Part shown: positions 16,213 through 22,803 of the stretch, one piece after another
Layout of the letters: each line of letters begins with the position of its first letter
How positions within the stretch are numbered: the stretch's first letter is position 1
Source: DASUBV01 sp035763085
Lineage (GTDB): Bacteria; Actinomycetota; Actinomycetes; Streptosporangiales; Streptosporangiaceae
Direction: 5' to 3'
Assembly: GCA_035763085.1 (NCBI GenBank)
Contig: DASUBV010000226.1
Span: 1 to 31,046 of the forward strand
Length of the DNA: 31,046 nt
The notes under the pieces: model-generated
What the model was told of the DNA's origin: nothing
What the model saw: the letters and a program-made list of their open reading frames with translations, nothing else
Databases searched by the model: none
Made by a program: the position numbers and the translations under genes

Positions 16213-16961
16213 TAGAGCTGCTCGATGTCCGCGACGGCCGACGGCCGGATCACGATCTCGGTCACTGACATGCGGCGCGGCCGGGAGATCAGCCAGGCCA
16301 CCGCGCCCGCGATGTCGCCGGGTTCCAGGGCGCCACCCGCCTCCACCAGCGGCCGGACGACCGGGCTGCCCCGGGTCAGCGGAGTGTCGACCAGGCCCGG
16401 CTCGACCAGCGCGACCCGGATACCCGCCGACTGCAGTTCCTTGCGCACCGCGTGGCCCAGGCCCACCACTCCCCACTTGCTGGCGATGTAGAGCGGCTCG
16501 CCGACGTAGGTGTCCCGGCCGGACGCCGATGCGATCACCACGATGTCACCGCGGCCGGCCGCCACCATCAGCGGTGCGACCGCCCGGATGGCATGGGCCG
16601 CGCCCAGCAGGTTGGTCTCGACCACGTCCCGCCAGCGGCCGGGCGAGCCGCTGGTGACGCTGGACTGGTCAGCGACACCCGCGCTGGCGATCAGCACGTC
16701 GATCCCGCCGAGTTCGGCGGAGACCGCGCTGACCGCGCTGTCCACCGCGGCATAGTCACGGACGTCGGCCGCGGCCGGCCGGGCGCGCACGCCGGCGGCG
16801 CGCAATTCGGCCACCGTCGTGTCCAGGGCGGGCTCGGGCAGCCCGGCGACCACCACCTCGGCGCCGGTGCGCCCGCACGCGAGCGCACAGGCCCGGCCGA
16901 TGCCGCTGGCCCCGCCCGTGATCATCACCACCTGCGGCCGCGGCGCGCCGGGGGCGGTCAT
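16212..16961 (-). CDS. SDR-family NAD(P)-dependent oxidoreductase
   Basis: A 249-residue classical short-chain dehydrogenase. It has the cofactor motif TGGASGIG (15-22), ASAG (92-95), Asn117, Ser145, Tyr158 and Lys162 (YIASK), the full N-S-Y-K catalytic set. The motif PGLVDTPL follows. The length is normal for the family. It oxidises an alcohol or reduces a ketone with NAD(P). The ATG overlaps the ABC ATPase stop by 4 bp, and its TAG stop overlaps the GTG of the hydrolase gene, so it is tightly coupled between transporter and hydrolase. The substrate is likely the imported sugar or its deacylated product, inferred from position. Confidence 0.9.
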   Translation of the reverse strand: MTAPGAPRPQVVMITGGASGIGRACALACGRTGAEVVVAGLPEPALDTTVAELRAAGVRARPAAADVRDYAAVDSAVSAVSAELGGIDVLIASAGVADQSSVTSGSPGRWRDVVETNLLGAAHAIRAVAPLMVAAGRGDIVVIASASGRDTYVGEPLYIASKWGVVGLGHAVRKELQSAGIRVALVEPGLVDTPLTRGSPVVRPLVEAGGALEPGDIAGAVAWLISRPRRMSVTEIVIRPSAVADIEQL

Positions 16962-17749
16962 GGCACCGCCGTCGTGGCGCCGGTGATGAGCCCCACCATG
17001 TCCATCCCCGTGACCTGCGTGGCCCGCATGTCCAGGTCGGCCACCTTGCGGCCCAGCCGCAGCACCGCCACCCGGTCCGCCACCCGGAGCACATGCTCCA
17101 TGTTGTGGCTGACCAGGAGCGTGGCGACGCCCTCAGCCTTGAGCCGGCCGATCAGCGACAGCACGGCCTCGGTCTGCTGAACACCGAGCGCGGCAGCCGG
17201 CTCGTCCATGATCACCACTCTGCTGCCCCACAGCACCGCGCGGGCGACGGCGACCGCCTGGCGCTGGCCGCCCGACAGCGCGCCCGCCTTGGCCGTCAGC
17301 GGCGGCATCCGCAAGTCCAGCCGCTCGAAGGCGGCGGCGACCTCGCGGCGCATCCGCCGCTTATCAATGCGGCGCAGCGCCACGGCCAGTGCGCCGGGCC
17401 CGTACAGCTCGCGGCCCAGGTACATGTTCTCCACGATGCTGAGCGTCGGGACCAGGGCCAGATTCTGGAACACCGTCTCGATGCCGGCCTCGCGGGTCGT
17501 GCGCGCGCCGCCCTCGTCCCAGCGCTGGCCGCCGATCCTGATTTCACCGGAGTCGGGCCGGGTCACCCCGGAGATAACCGAGATCAGCGTGCTCTTGCCT
17601 GCTCCGTTGTCACCAACCAGGCCCAGGGTCTCACCAGGGCTGAGCGACAGCGACACGCCGCGCAGCGCCACCACCGGGCCGAAGCGCTTGGTGATATCGG
17701 TGACTTCCAGGGCCGGGGCGGCCGGGCCGCCGCCTGGTGAGTCAGCCAC
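16958..17749 (-). CDS. sugar ABC transporter ATPase, single-domain CUT2 type
   Basis: A 263-residue ABC ATPase with Walker A GDNGAGKST (46-54), Q-loop Gln95, signature LSGGQ (158-162), Walker B VVIMDEP (178-184) and switch His215 (VSHN). It is about half the length of RbsA or LsrA, which fuse two ATPase domains. This short form matches the FrcA-type branch of the carbohydrate uptake class 2 family, so two copies should pair under the permease dimer. The EPAAALGVQQT sequence after Walker B is typical of this branch. The start overlaps the permease stop by 8 bp and the stop overlaps the SDR start. It energises import of the compound bound by the lipoprotein encoded upstream. Confidence 0.92.
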   Translation of the reverse strand: MADSPGGGPAAPALEVTDITKRFGPVVALRGVSLSLSPGETLGLVGDNGAGKSTLISVISGVTRPDSGEIRIGGQRWDEGGARTTREAGIETVFQNLALVPTLSIVENMYLGRELYGPGALAVALRRIDKRRMRREVAAAFERLDLRMPPLTAKAGALSGGQRQAVAVARAVLWGSRVVIMDEPAAALGVQQTEAVLSLIGRLKAEGVATLLVSHNMEHVLRVADRVAVLRLGRKVADLDMRATQVTGMDMVGLITGATTAVP

Positions 17750-18839
17750 GGCCAGCCTCCTTCACGCCGGACACGGCCGGCCCCTCGCGGCCCGGCGGGG
17801 CAAGCGCCGCGGGCCGGCCGCCCGGCCGGTCGGTCTCCAGTGCCTCGGCCTCCGCCGACTCGGCCACCGGCATCTTCTCCAGCCGCTGGTACAGGACATC
17901 CAGCGCGGCAGCTACCACCAGCGCCCCGCCGACGGCGAGGTCGGCGACGTAGGGACCGACGTTGATCAGGATCAGGCCGTCGTCGAGCACCCCGATGAAC
18001 AAGATGCCCGCCAGCGTGCCCCACAGCGAGCCGCGGCCGCCGTTGAATGCGACCCCGCCGAGCAGGATGGCGGTCAGCACCTGCAGTTCCAGGCCGACAC
18101 CGATCTGCACCGAGGCCCCGTCCAGCTGGGCGGTGATGATGAGGCCGCCGAGGGCGGCGGCCATCCCGGACAGGATGTAGATGGTGCACGGCAGCCGCTT
18201 GGAGGCCACCCCGAGCGCCTGGGCCGCGTCCCGGTTGGCGCCGATGGCGGTGAGATGCCGGCCAACCCGGGTTTCGTACCAGATGTAGAGGCCTACGGCG
18301 AAAACCGCGAAGAAGATGATGACCGGCACCGGGATCCCGGCCAGTGTGCCATCGCCCAGCTGATCGAAGGCGGCCCCGAAGCCCGACCGGGTGACGTCGC
18401 TGGTGATGGTCTGGGCCAGGCCCGCGGCGCCCGCGAAGCCGCCGAGGGTGACGATCACCGGCGAGAAGCCGAGGTAGGAGATCAGCACGCCGTTCATCAC
18501 GCCCCAGGCGGCGCCGACGGCGACCGCGCCGACTGCCGCCAGGAGCACCGGCCAGCCGAGGACCTTGGCGAACTCCCCGAACACGGCCGCCGACAGGCCC
18601 GCCACCGAGCCCACCGACAGGTCCAGGTTGCCCGAGACCAGCAGCATCGCACCGGGCACGGCCACCATGCCCAGGACCGATACCTGCTCCAGCACCACCA
18701 GCAGGTTGCTCTGAGTGAAGAAGCTGCCGGTGGCCGCGCTGAAGTACAGCGACAGCAGGATCAGCGCGACAAACAGCCCGCCCCCCTGCGCCGAGCCGAG
18801 CCGGTGCAGCGATCCGTGCGTCAGGCGGGGGCGCGGCAC
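17742..18839 (-). CDS. sugar ABC transporter permease, CUT2 (RbsC/FrcC-like)
   Basis: A 365-residue membrane protein with about ten hydrophobic helices, of the RbsC/AraH permease family. Recognisable parts are VSGNLDLSVGSVAGL near residue 61, the coupling region VGRHLTAIGANRDAAQALGV that contacts the ATPase, and GGVAFNGGRGSLWGTLAGILFIGVLDDGL near the C-terminus. A 50-residue polar C-terminal tail is rather long for the family. I placed the start at the GTG at 18839, which overlaps the TAG stop of the binding-protein gene (TAGTG). The frame is open further upstream, but only inside the neighbouring gene. It forms the channel of the importer with the ATPase and the Tat-lipoprotein. Confidence 0.9.
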   Translation of the reverse strand: MPRPRLTHGSLHRLGSAQGGGLFVALILLSLYFSAATGSFFTQSNLLVVLEQVSVLGMVAVPGAMLLVSGNLDLSVGSVAGLSAAVFGEFAKVLGWPVLLAAVGAVAVGAAWGVMNGVLISYLGFSPVIVTLGGFAGAAGLAQTITSDVTRSGFGAAFDQLGDGTLAGIPVPVIIFFAVFAVGLYIWYETRVGRHLTAIGANRDAAQALGVASKRLPCTIYILSGMAAALGGLIITAQLDGASVQIGVGLELQVLTAILLGGVAFNGGRGSLWGTLAGILFIGVLDDGLILINVGPYVADLAVGGALVVAAALDVLYQRLEKMPVAESAEAEALETDRPGGRPAALAPPGREGPAVSGVKEAGRG

Positions 18840-19933
18840 TAGCTGACCTCGGCCAGCAGCCGCTGGTTCAGCGCCTTGGTATCCACCGTGCACAGGTTGT
18901 ACGGGAAGTTGATCTTGGTGGGCGACTTGCCCTCGATGCAGTCGGCGGCCGCCTGGATAACCGCCTTGCCGATGCCGATCGCATCCAGTGCCCCGGTGGC
19001 GCGGATCGGGCCGCCCGAGCCGACCGCCTTGATGACCGGCGCGGAGCCGTCGAAGCCGCAGATGAACATGTCGCTGATCTGCTTCTGCGAGGGGTGCGTG
19101 CCCATGAACGCGCGCAGCACGCCGTCGCAACCCTCGTCAGCGATGCAGATGGCCACGTTGATGCCGGGGTGTGCCTGGAGCATCGACTGGAAGGCCGGGA
19201 AGGTGTCTGGCGACAGCACGCCCTCGTGCTGCGCCACGACCTTGGCACCGGGAGCAAGCGCCTGCAGCGCCTTGACGCAGCCGTCGATGCGCTGCCGCCC
19301 AGTTAGCTGGATCTGATGGGTGAGCAGCGCGACCTGGGCCTTGCCCCCCAGGTTCTTGTTGACCCACTGGCCGGCGTAGGTGCCGACCAGCTTGGCGCCC
19401 TGCAGGTTGTCGAAGATGACCCAGCCGTCGACGCCGGGCAGCGCGTTGTCGGAGTAGTCGAGGAACTTAGTGCCCGCAGAGTGCGCCTTCTTGATCAGCG
19501 GGATGATCGCGTTGTTGTCCAGGGGCAGCGCCACGATGGCACCGACGCCCTCGCCGATCCAGGTCTGGATCTCCGACAGCTGCGCGTCGAGCTTGGAGTT
19601 CGCGTGGCTCTCCAGCAGCTCGTAGCCGCGCGCCTTGCACGCCTGCTGCGCTCCGGCCATCAGCGGCGCCCAGATCGACGCGCTGGTGTCGGGCTGGCTG
19701 AAGCCGATCTTCTTGCGGTTGCCCGAGGAGGAAGAGCCGCCGGAAGCCGACTTGGTCGTGCCGCAGGCGGCCAGTACCGGGGCCCCGATCGCTAGCCCGG
19801 CGGTGATGCCCGCCCCGCCCAGGAACCGCCGGCGGGACAACGGCCCGCCCACCGCCAGGGCGCCTGGCCGGGCCGCGAGGATCGGGCGCTGCGGTCTTGT
19901 TTCAGCCTGCTGCTCACGCTCATTCAGATTCAT
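18839..19933 (-). CDS. sugar ABC transporter substrate-binding lipoprotein (Tat type)
   Basis: A 364-residue periplasmic-binding-protein family member (RbsB fold, type I). The N-terminus has a twin-arginine motif SRRRFLGG (33-40) and a lipobox LAAC with Cys57 as the lipidation site, so it should be exported folded and anchored outside the membrane. The mature part has the family motifs FSQPDTSASIW, DNNAIIPLIKKA, SDNALPG, LTGRQRIDGC, ADEGCDGV and FDGSAP. At the place where LsrB has its ligand-binding Asp-Gln (in TDQNQW) this protein has GRQR, as in ribose-type binding proteins. At the LsrB Pro/Ala site it has ADEGCDG. It is thus not an LsrB-type AI-2 binder by those residues. The ATG at 19933 has GGAGG seven bases upstream. 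Confidence 0.92.
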   Translation of the reverse strand: MNLNEREQQAETRPQRPILAARPGALAVGGPLSRRRFLGGAGITAGLAIGAPVLAACGTTKSASGGSSSSGNRKKIGFSQPDTSASIWAPLMAGAQQACKARGYELLESHANSKLDAQLSEIQTWIGEGVGAIVALPLDNNAIIPLIKKAHSAGTKFLDYSDNALPGVDGWVIFDNLQGAKLVGTYAGQWVNKNLGGKAQVALLTHQIQLTGRQRIDGCVKALQALAPGAKVVAQHEGVLSPDTFPAFQSMLQAHPGINVAICIADEGCDGVLRAFMGTHPSQKQISDMFICGFDGSAPVIKAVGSGGPIRATGALDAIGIGKAVIQAAADCIEGKSPTKINFPYNLCTVDTKALNQRLLAEVS

Positions 19934-20178
19934 GGGTCCGCCTCCGAAGTCAGTGCAGTGCCGGGCTAGGGGTAGCTGAGCGGGGACCATCGCGGGTCGC
20001 GGCAGGTGCCGCAGACCGACCGAAGCATCCGGCGCGAGCAGGCGATCCGCATCATTACGAGCATTTGCTCGCCAGCCGCGCGATTGTTCATCTGCACAGT
20101 ATGCGCGTACCGCATGTAACGGGCAAGAGCCTGTTTTTCCCGCGATATGACCGCGCGGCGGCCTGGCGGCCAACGACA
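19934..20178 (-). promoter_or_regulatory. promoter region of the transporter half-operon
   Basis: The gap between the AhpD-like stop and the binding-protein start is 315 bp and holds no gene. On the minus strand a -35-like TTGCCC (20126-20121) and a -10-like CATACT (20103-20098) are 17 bp apart, giving a start near 20091 and a leader of about 160 nt. The GAGC-type operator lies in the early leader (20058-20071), and a half-site CGAGCA is at 20035-20040. The GGAGG ribosome binding site is at 19945-19941. The left part near 20179-20213 is a terminator, listed separately. The elements were read by eye. Confidence 0.5.
20058..20071. promoter_or_regulatory. operator candidate CGAGCATTTGCTCG
   Basis: The arms CGAGCA and TGCTCG are perfect inverted repeats around a TT centre. 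The core GAGCATTTGCTC differs by one base from the site at 10595-10606 in front of the catabolic genes. It lies about 20-33 bases after the predicted start site, where a bound protein would block transcription. Confidence 0.6.
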
Positions 20179-20213
20179 GATTCCCGTCCGCTCGCAGCGA
20201 GCGGACGGGAATC
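20179..20213 (-). terminator. strong hairpin terminator after the AhpD-like gene
   Basis: A perfect 16-bp inverted repeat (20179-20194 with 20198-20213) has a 3-base loop, 36 bp after the AhpD-like stop on the minus strand. There is no real T-run, only TGTCGTTGG, which is common for actinobacterial terminators. It would isolate the AhpD-like transcript from the transporter operon promoter that follows. Confidence 0.7.
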
Positions 20214-20248
20214 AGCTGGACCCGGCTGGGGCCTCCGGACCGACGGCC

Positions 20249-20740
20249 TCAGGGCTGGTAGGAACCCGGAACCCAGGCCCGGGTGGTCACCGAGATCGCA
20301 TTCCAGGCGTTAATCGTGACGATCAGCGCGACCAGCGCGGCCACCTCATCCTCGGTGAACTCGGCGGCCACGGCGGCGTAGCTGGCGGCCGGGACGTGCT
20401 CGCCGGCCAGCAGGGTCACGGCCTCGGTGAAGGCCAGCGCGGCGCGCTCCCGCGCGGTGAAGTACGGCGTCTCGGCCCAGGCCGGCAGCGCGTACAGACG
20501 CTGCTCGGTCTCGCCGATGGCCCGGGCGTCCTTGGTGTGCATGTCGATGCAGTACGCGCAGCCGTTGATCTGCGAGGCGCGGACCCGGATCAGCTCGCGC
20601 AGCTTCGGGTCGATGCCGGCCCGGTCGAGTTCCTTGGTGGCGGCGCCGTCGAGGTGGCCCATGGCCCGCGAGAAAGCCGCGGCGCGGGCATCGAAGTCGA
20701 GTCGGACGGGGATCTGGGTGGCGGTCTCAGTAGTGCTCAT
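20249..20740 (-). CDS. AhpD-like carboxymuconolactone decarboxylase family protein
   Basis: A 163-residue all-helical protein of the AhpD/CMD family with the redox motif CAYCIDMH (Cys61, Cys64, His68). It also shows the flanking RELIRVRASQINGC and LYALPAWAETPYFTARERAAL stretches of the alkylhydroperoxidase-like subfamily. Members are thiol peroxidases or peroxide-stress proteins, usually trimers or hexamers. The frame is open upstream to 20968, but that part lies inside the MocR gene. The ATG at 20740 gives the family length. A -10-like TAGCGT seven bases before this ATG, with TTATCA 17 bp further up, suggests a leaderless transcript. It is divergent from the MocR regulator, whose presumed boxes overlap this promoter, so MocR probably controls it. 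Confidence 0.9.
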   Translation of the reverse strand: MSTTETATQIPVRLDFDARAAAFSRAMGHLDGAATKELDRAGIDPKLRELIRVRASQINGCAYCIDMHTKDARAIGETEQRLYALPAWAETPYFTARERAALAFTEAVTLLAGEHVPAASYAAVAAEFTEDEVAALVALIVTINAWNAISVTTRAWVPGSYQP

Positions 20741-20747
20741 GCCGACT

Positions 20748-20814
20748 ACGCTAGCCTCGCCATGGCCCACTGATAAGGTCCACTCTGATGCAAGAGATAT
20801 GGGCCACTTCTGAT
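20748..20814. promoter_or_regulatory. divergent ahpD-like/mocR promoters with three GGNCCACT repeats
   Basis: Three direct repeats, GGCCCACT (20764-20771), GGTCCACT (20777-20784) and GGGCCACT (20801-20808), each lead into TGAT or TCTGAT. Read on the minus strand they are AGTGGNCC, similar to the half-sites known for PdxR-type MocR regulators (AGTGG followed by a pyrimidine-rich end). The minus-strand promoter TTATCA-17-TAGCGT (20776-20748) and a plus-strand TAAGGT at 20774-20779, eight bases before the mocR ATG, both overlap the repeats. The third repeat lies inside the first codons of mocR. Both genes seem to lack a leader. Confidence 0.6.
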
Positions 20815-22230
20815 CAGGCCGACGGTGCCGACCGCCGCGGCGCCGGCGCTGACCTGCACCTGGAGCTGGGCCGCACCAGGGTCCGCCGGGGCCTGGAGGA
20901 CGCGCTGCGCGCGGCCATTCAGGCCGGGCGGCTGCAGCCCGGCGCGCGGCTGCCGTCCTCGCGGGCACTGGCCGCCGACCTGAGCCTGGCCCGCAATACG
21001 GTCGCCGACGCCTACGGCCAGCTCATCGCCGAGGGCTGGCTGGTCGCCGAGCGCGGGTCGGGCACCCGGGTCGCTGAGCGGGTGGTCACCCGGCCGGCCA
21101 GCCCGCCGCGCGCAGCGGACCCGGCTGCCGCGCTGCGGCACAGCCTGGTGCCGGGCACGCCGGACCTGTCCGCCTTCCCGCGCAGCGCCTGGCTGGCCGC
21201 CGCCCGCCGGGCGCTCGCCGCGTCGCCGGACGCGGCCCTCGGCTATGCCGATCCGCGCGGGCGGCCCGAGCTGCGCCAGGCGCTGGCCGAGTACCTGGCC
21301 CGGGCCCGCGGCGTGCGCGCCGACCCCGAGCACATCCTCGTCTGCGCGGGCTTCACCCAGGCGCTGGCGCTGCTGACCAAGGTGCTGGCCGCGCGCGGCG
21401 CGACGACCATGGCCATCGAGGAGTACGGCCACCGCCACCACCGTGAGGTGATCGCCGCGGCCGGGCTGGCGGTCCGGCCCGTCCCGGTGGACGCGGGCGG
21501 CGCCGTGCTGACCGGCCTGGACGGCGCGCAGGCCGCGCTGCTCACCCCGGCCCACCAGTTCCCGGCCGGGGTGCCGCTGGCCGCCGCCCGTCGCACCCGC
21601 GCGGTGAGCTGGGCGGCCGCGGCCGGGGCGACCATCATCGAGGACGACTACGACGGGGAGTTCCGCTACGACCGCCAGGCCATCGGGGCCATGCAGGCGC
21701 TGGCCCCCGGCAGCGTCGTCTATTCGGGGACCGCCAGCAAGACACTGGCGCCGGCGCTGCGGCTGGCCTGGCTCGCCGTCCCGCCCGGCCTGACCGCCGA
21801 GCTGACCGCGGCCAGGGAACTGGCCGACCGGCACGGCCCGGTGCTCGACCAGCTCACGCTCGCCGAGCTGCTGCGCTCGGGCGGATATGACCGGCATGTG
21901 CGGCGGTGCCGGCTGAGCTACCGGCGCCGGCGCGAGTACCTGGCCGGGGCGCTTCGCCAGCACGTGCCGGGCGCGCGGCTGGCCGGCATGGCGGCCGGAC
22001 TGCACGCCGTCGTCGAGCTCCCGGCCGGGCGCGAGGAGGACGAGGTCGTTGCGGCGGCCGCAGCTCGCGGCCTGGCCGTGTCCGGGCTGAGTGAGTTCGC
22101 CGCCACGGGCGGCATGACCGCCCCGCGGGCCGCCCCGGCGCTGGTCGTCGGATTCGCCGGGCCCGCCGCGAGCGCGTTCACGACGGCCATCGCCCGCCTG
22201 GTCGCGGTCCTCGCGCCGGGCGGCCGGTAG
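20788..22230 (+). CDS. MocR-family regulator (GntR HTH fused to aminotransferase domain)
   Basis: A 480-residue fusion of an N-terminal GntR-type winged helix (about residues 25-95: LEDALRAAIQAGRLQPGARLPSSRALAADL) and a fold-type I aminotransferase domain (about 115-475). The PLP-binding Lys318 lies in YSGTASKTLAPALRLAWL, and the EDDYDGEFRYDR motif holds the Asp that contacts the PLP ring nitrogen. MocR proteins use PLP or an amine adduct as the signal and often control vitamin B6, amino acid or stress genes. The ATG at 20788 gives a short extra N-terminus (about 20 residues) compared with most relatives. It has no ribosome binding site but has a promoter-like TAAGGT just upstream, so I think it is leaderless. 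It faces the AhpD-like gene. Its target beyond that gene is unknown. Confidence 0.9.
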   Translation: MQEIWATSDQADGADRRGAGADLHLELGRTRVRRGLEDALRAAIQAGRLQPGARLPSSRALAADLSLARNTVADAYGQLIAEGWLVAERGSGTRVAERVVTRPASPPRAADPAAALRHSLVPGTPDLSAFPRSAWLAAARRALAASPDAALGYADPRGRPELRQALAEYLARARGVRADPEHILVCAGFTQALALLTKVLAARGATTMAIEEYGHRHHREVIAAAGLAVRPVPVDAGGAVLTGLDGAQAALLTPAHQFPAGVPLAAARRTRAVSWAAAAGATIIEDDYDGEFRYDRQAIGAMQALAPGSVVYSGTASKTLAPALRLAWLAVPPGLTAELTAARELADRHGPVLDQLTLAELLRSGGYDRHVRRCRLSYRRRREYLAGALRQHVPGARLAGMAAGLHAVVELPAGREEDEVVAAAAARGLAVSGLSEFAATGGMTAPRAAPALVVGFAGPAASAFTTAIARLVAVLAPGGR

Positions 22231-22312
22231 AGTTTTCCGCACGGCTGCCGCGCAGCGCGGGCATCACCGCGGATGCGCGCCGACGCCGCACTCAGCCATC
22301 ACCGCAATGAGC

Positions 22313-22324
22313 CAGGAGGTCATG
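22313..22324 (+). promoter_or_regulatory. ribosome binding site that sets the OsmC start
   Basis: An ideal AGGAGGT at 22313-22319 precedes two adjacent ATG codons at 22322 and 22325. The second has the better spacing. An earlier in-frame ATG at 22307 lies before this site and can be dismissed as the main start. Confidence 0.75.
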
Positions 22325-22750
22325 ATGCCGGCCAAGGGAAGCGCGGAGTGGAAGGGTGACCTGCCGTCCGGGGCCGGCACCTTCACCGCCGGCGACACCA
22401 TCAGCGGGGAGTACACGTTCAAGTCCCGCTTCGAGGACGGCCCCGGCGCCAATCCCGAGCAGCTGATCGCCGCCGCCCACGCCTCGTGCTTCTCGATGGC
22501 GCTGTCCAACATCCTGGCCCAGGGCGGTCACCCGGCGAACTCGGTGCAGACCAACGCCACCGTCACGCTGAAGATGGTGGACGGGGCCCCGACCATCACC
22601 AAGATCGAGCTGGTCACTACCGGCCGGGTGCCCGGCCTCGCCGACGCCGAGTTCCAGGAGAGCGCCGCGGCCGCCAAGACCGGGTGCCCGGTGAGCAAGG
22701 CGCTGGCCGGCGTGCCGGAGATCACCCTCGACGCGACCCTGGCCAGCTGA
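22325..22750 (+). CDS. osmC: OsmC-family organic hydroperoxide reductase
   Basis: A 141-residue thiol peroxidase of the OsmC branch. The redox pair is Cys55 in AAHASCFSMAL and Cys121 in TGCPVSKAL, nearly the spacing of E. coli OsmC (Cys59 and Cys125). The N-terminal GSAEWKGDLPSGAGTF and the NPEQLIAAAHASCF block follow OsmC rather than Ohr. It reduces organic hydroperoxides in the cytosol using a dithiol donor, as a homodimer. It follows the MocR gene on the same strand after 94 bp and precedes DUF3097 by 53 bp. Its neighbourhood with an AhpD-like gene suggests a small peroxide-defence group. Confidence 0.93.
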   Translation: MPAKGSAEWKGDLPSGAGTFTAGDTISGEYTFKSRFEDGPGANPEQLIAAAHASCFSMALSNILAQGGHPANSVQTNATVTLKMVDGAPTITKIELVTTGRVPGLADAEFQESAAAAKTGCPVSKALAGVPEITLDATLAS

Positions 22751-22803
22751 CCGGGCGGCCTGCTGACGTGGCCCGGCCCGGAGGCCGGCCGCCGGCGCGG
22801 AGC

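Noticed and set aside
14407..16215. 602-codon plus-strand open frame opposite the CocE-type gene
   Set aside because: Antisense to a gene with an intact catalytic triad; composition is that of a frame shadow.
16213..16476. Upstream extension of the CocE-type frame
   Set aside because: It lies inside the SDR gene and is not family-like; the GTG at 16212 coupled to the SDR stop explains the start.
17208..18842. 544-codon plus-strand open frame opposite the ABC ATPase and permease
   Set aside because: It spans two real minus-strand genes and reads as low-complexity Asp/His/Gln/Arg-rich sequence.
18839..19933. Calling the binding protein LsrB and the importer LsrACDB
   Set aside because: The LsrB ligand residues are not present, and the ATPase is a single-domain form, unlike LsrA.
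20746..22242. 498-codon minus-strand open frame opposite the MocR gene
   Set aside because: MocR has clear HTH and PLP motifs in the other strand; this frame has none.
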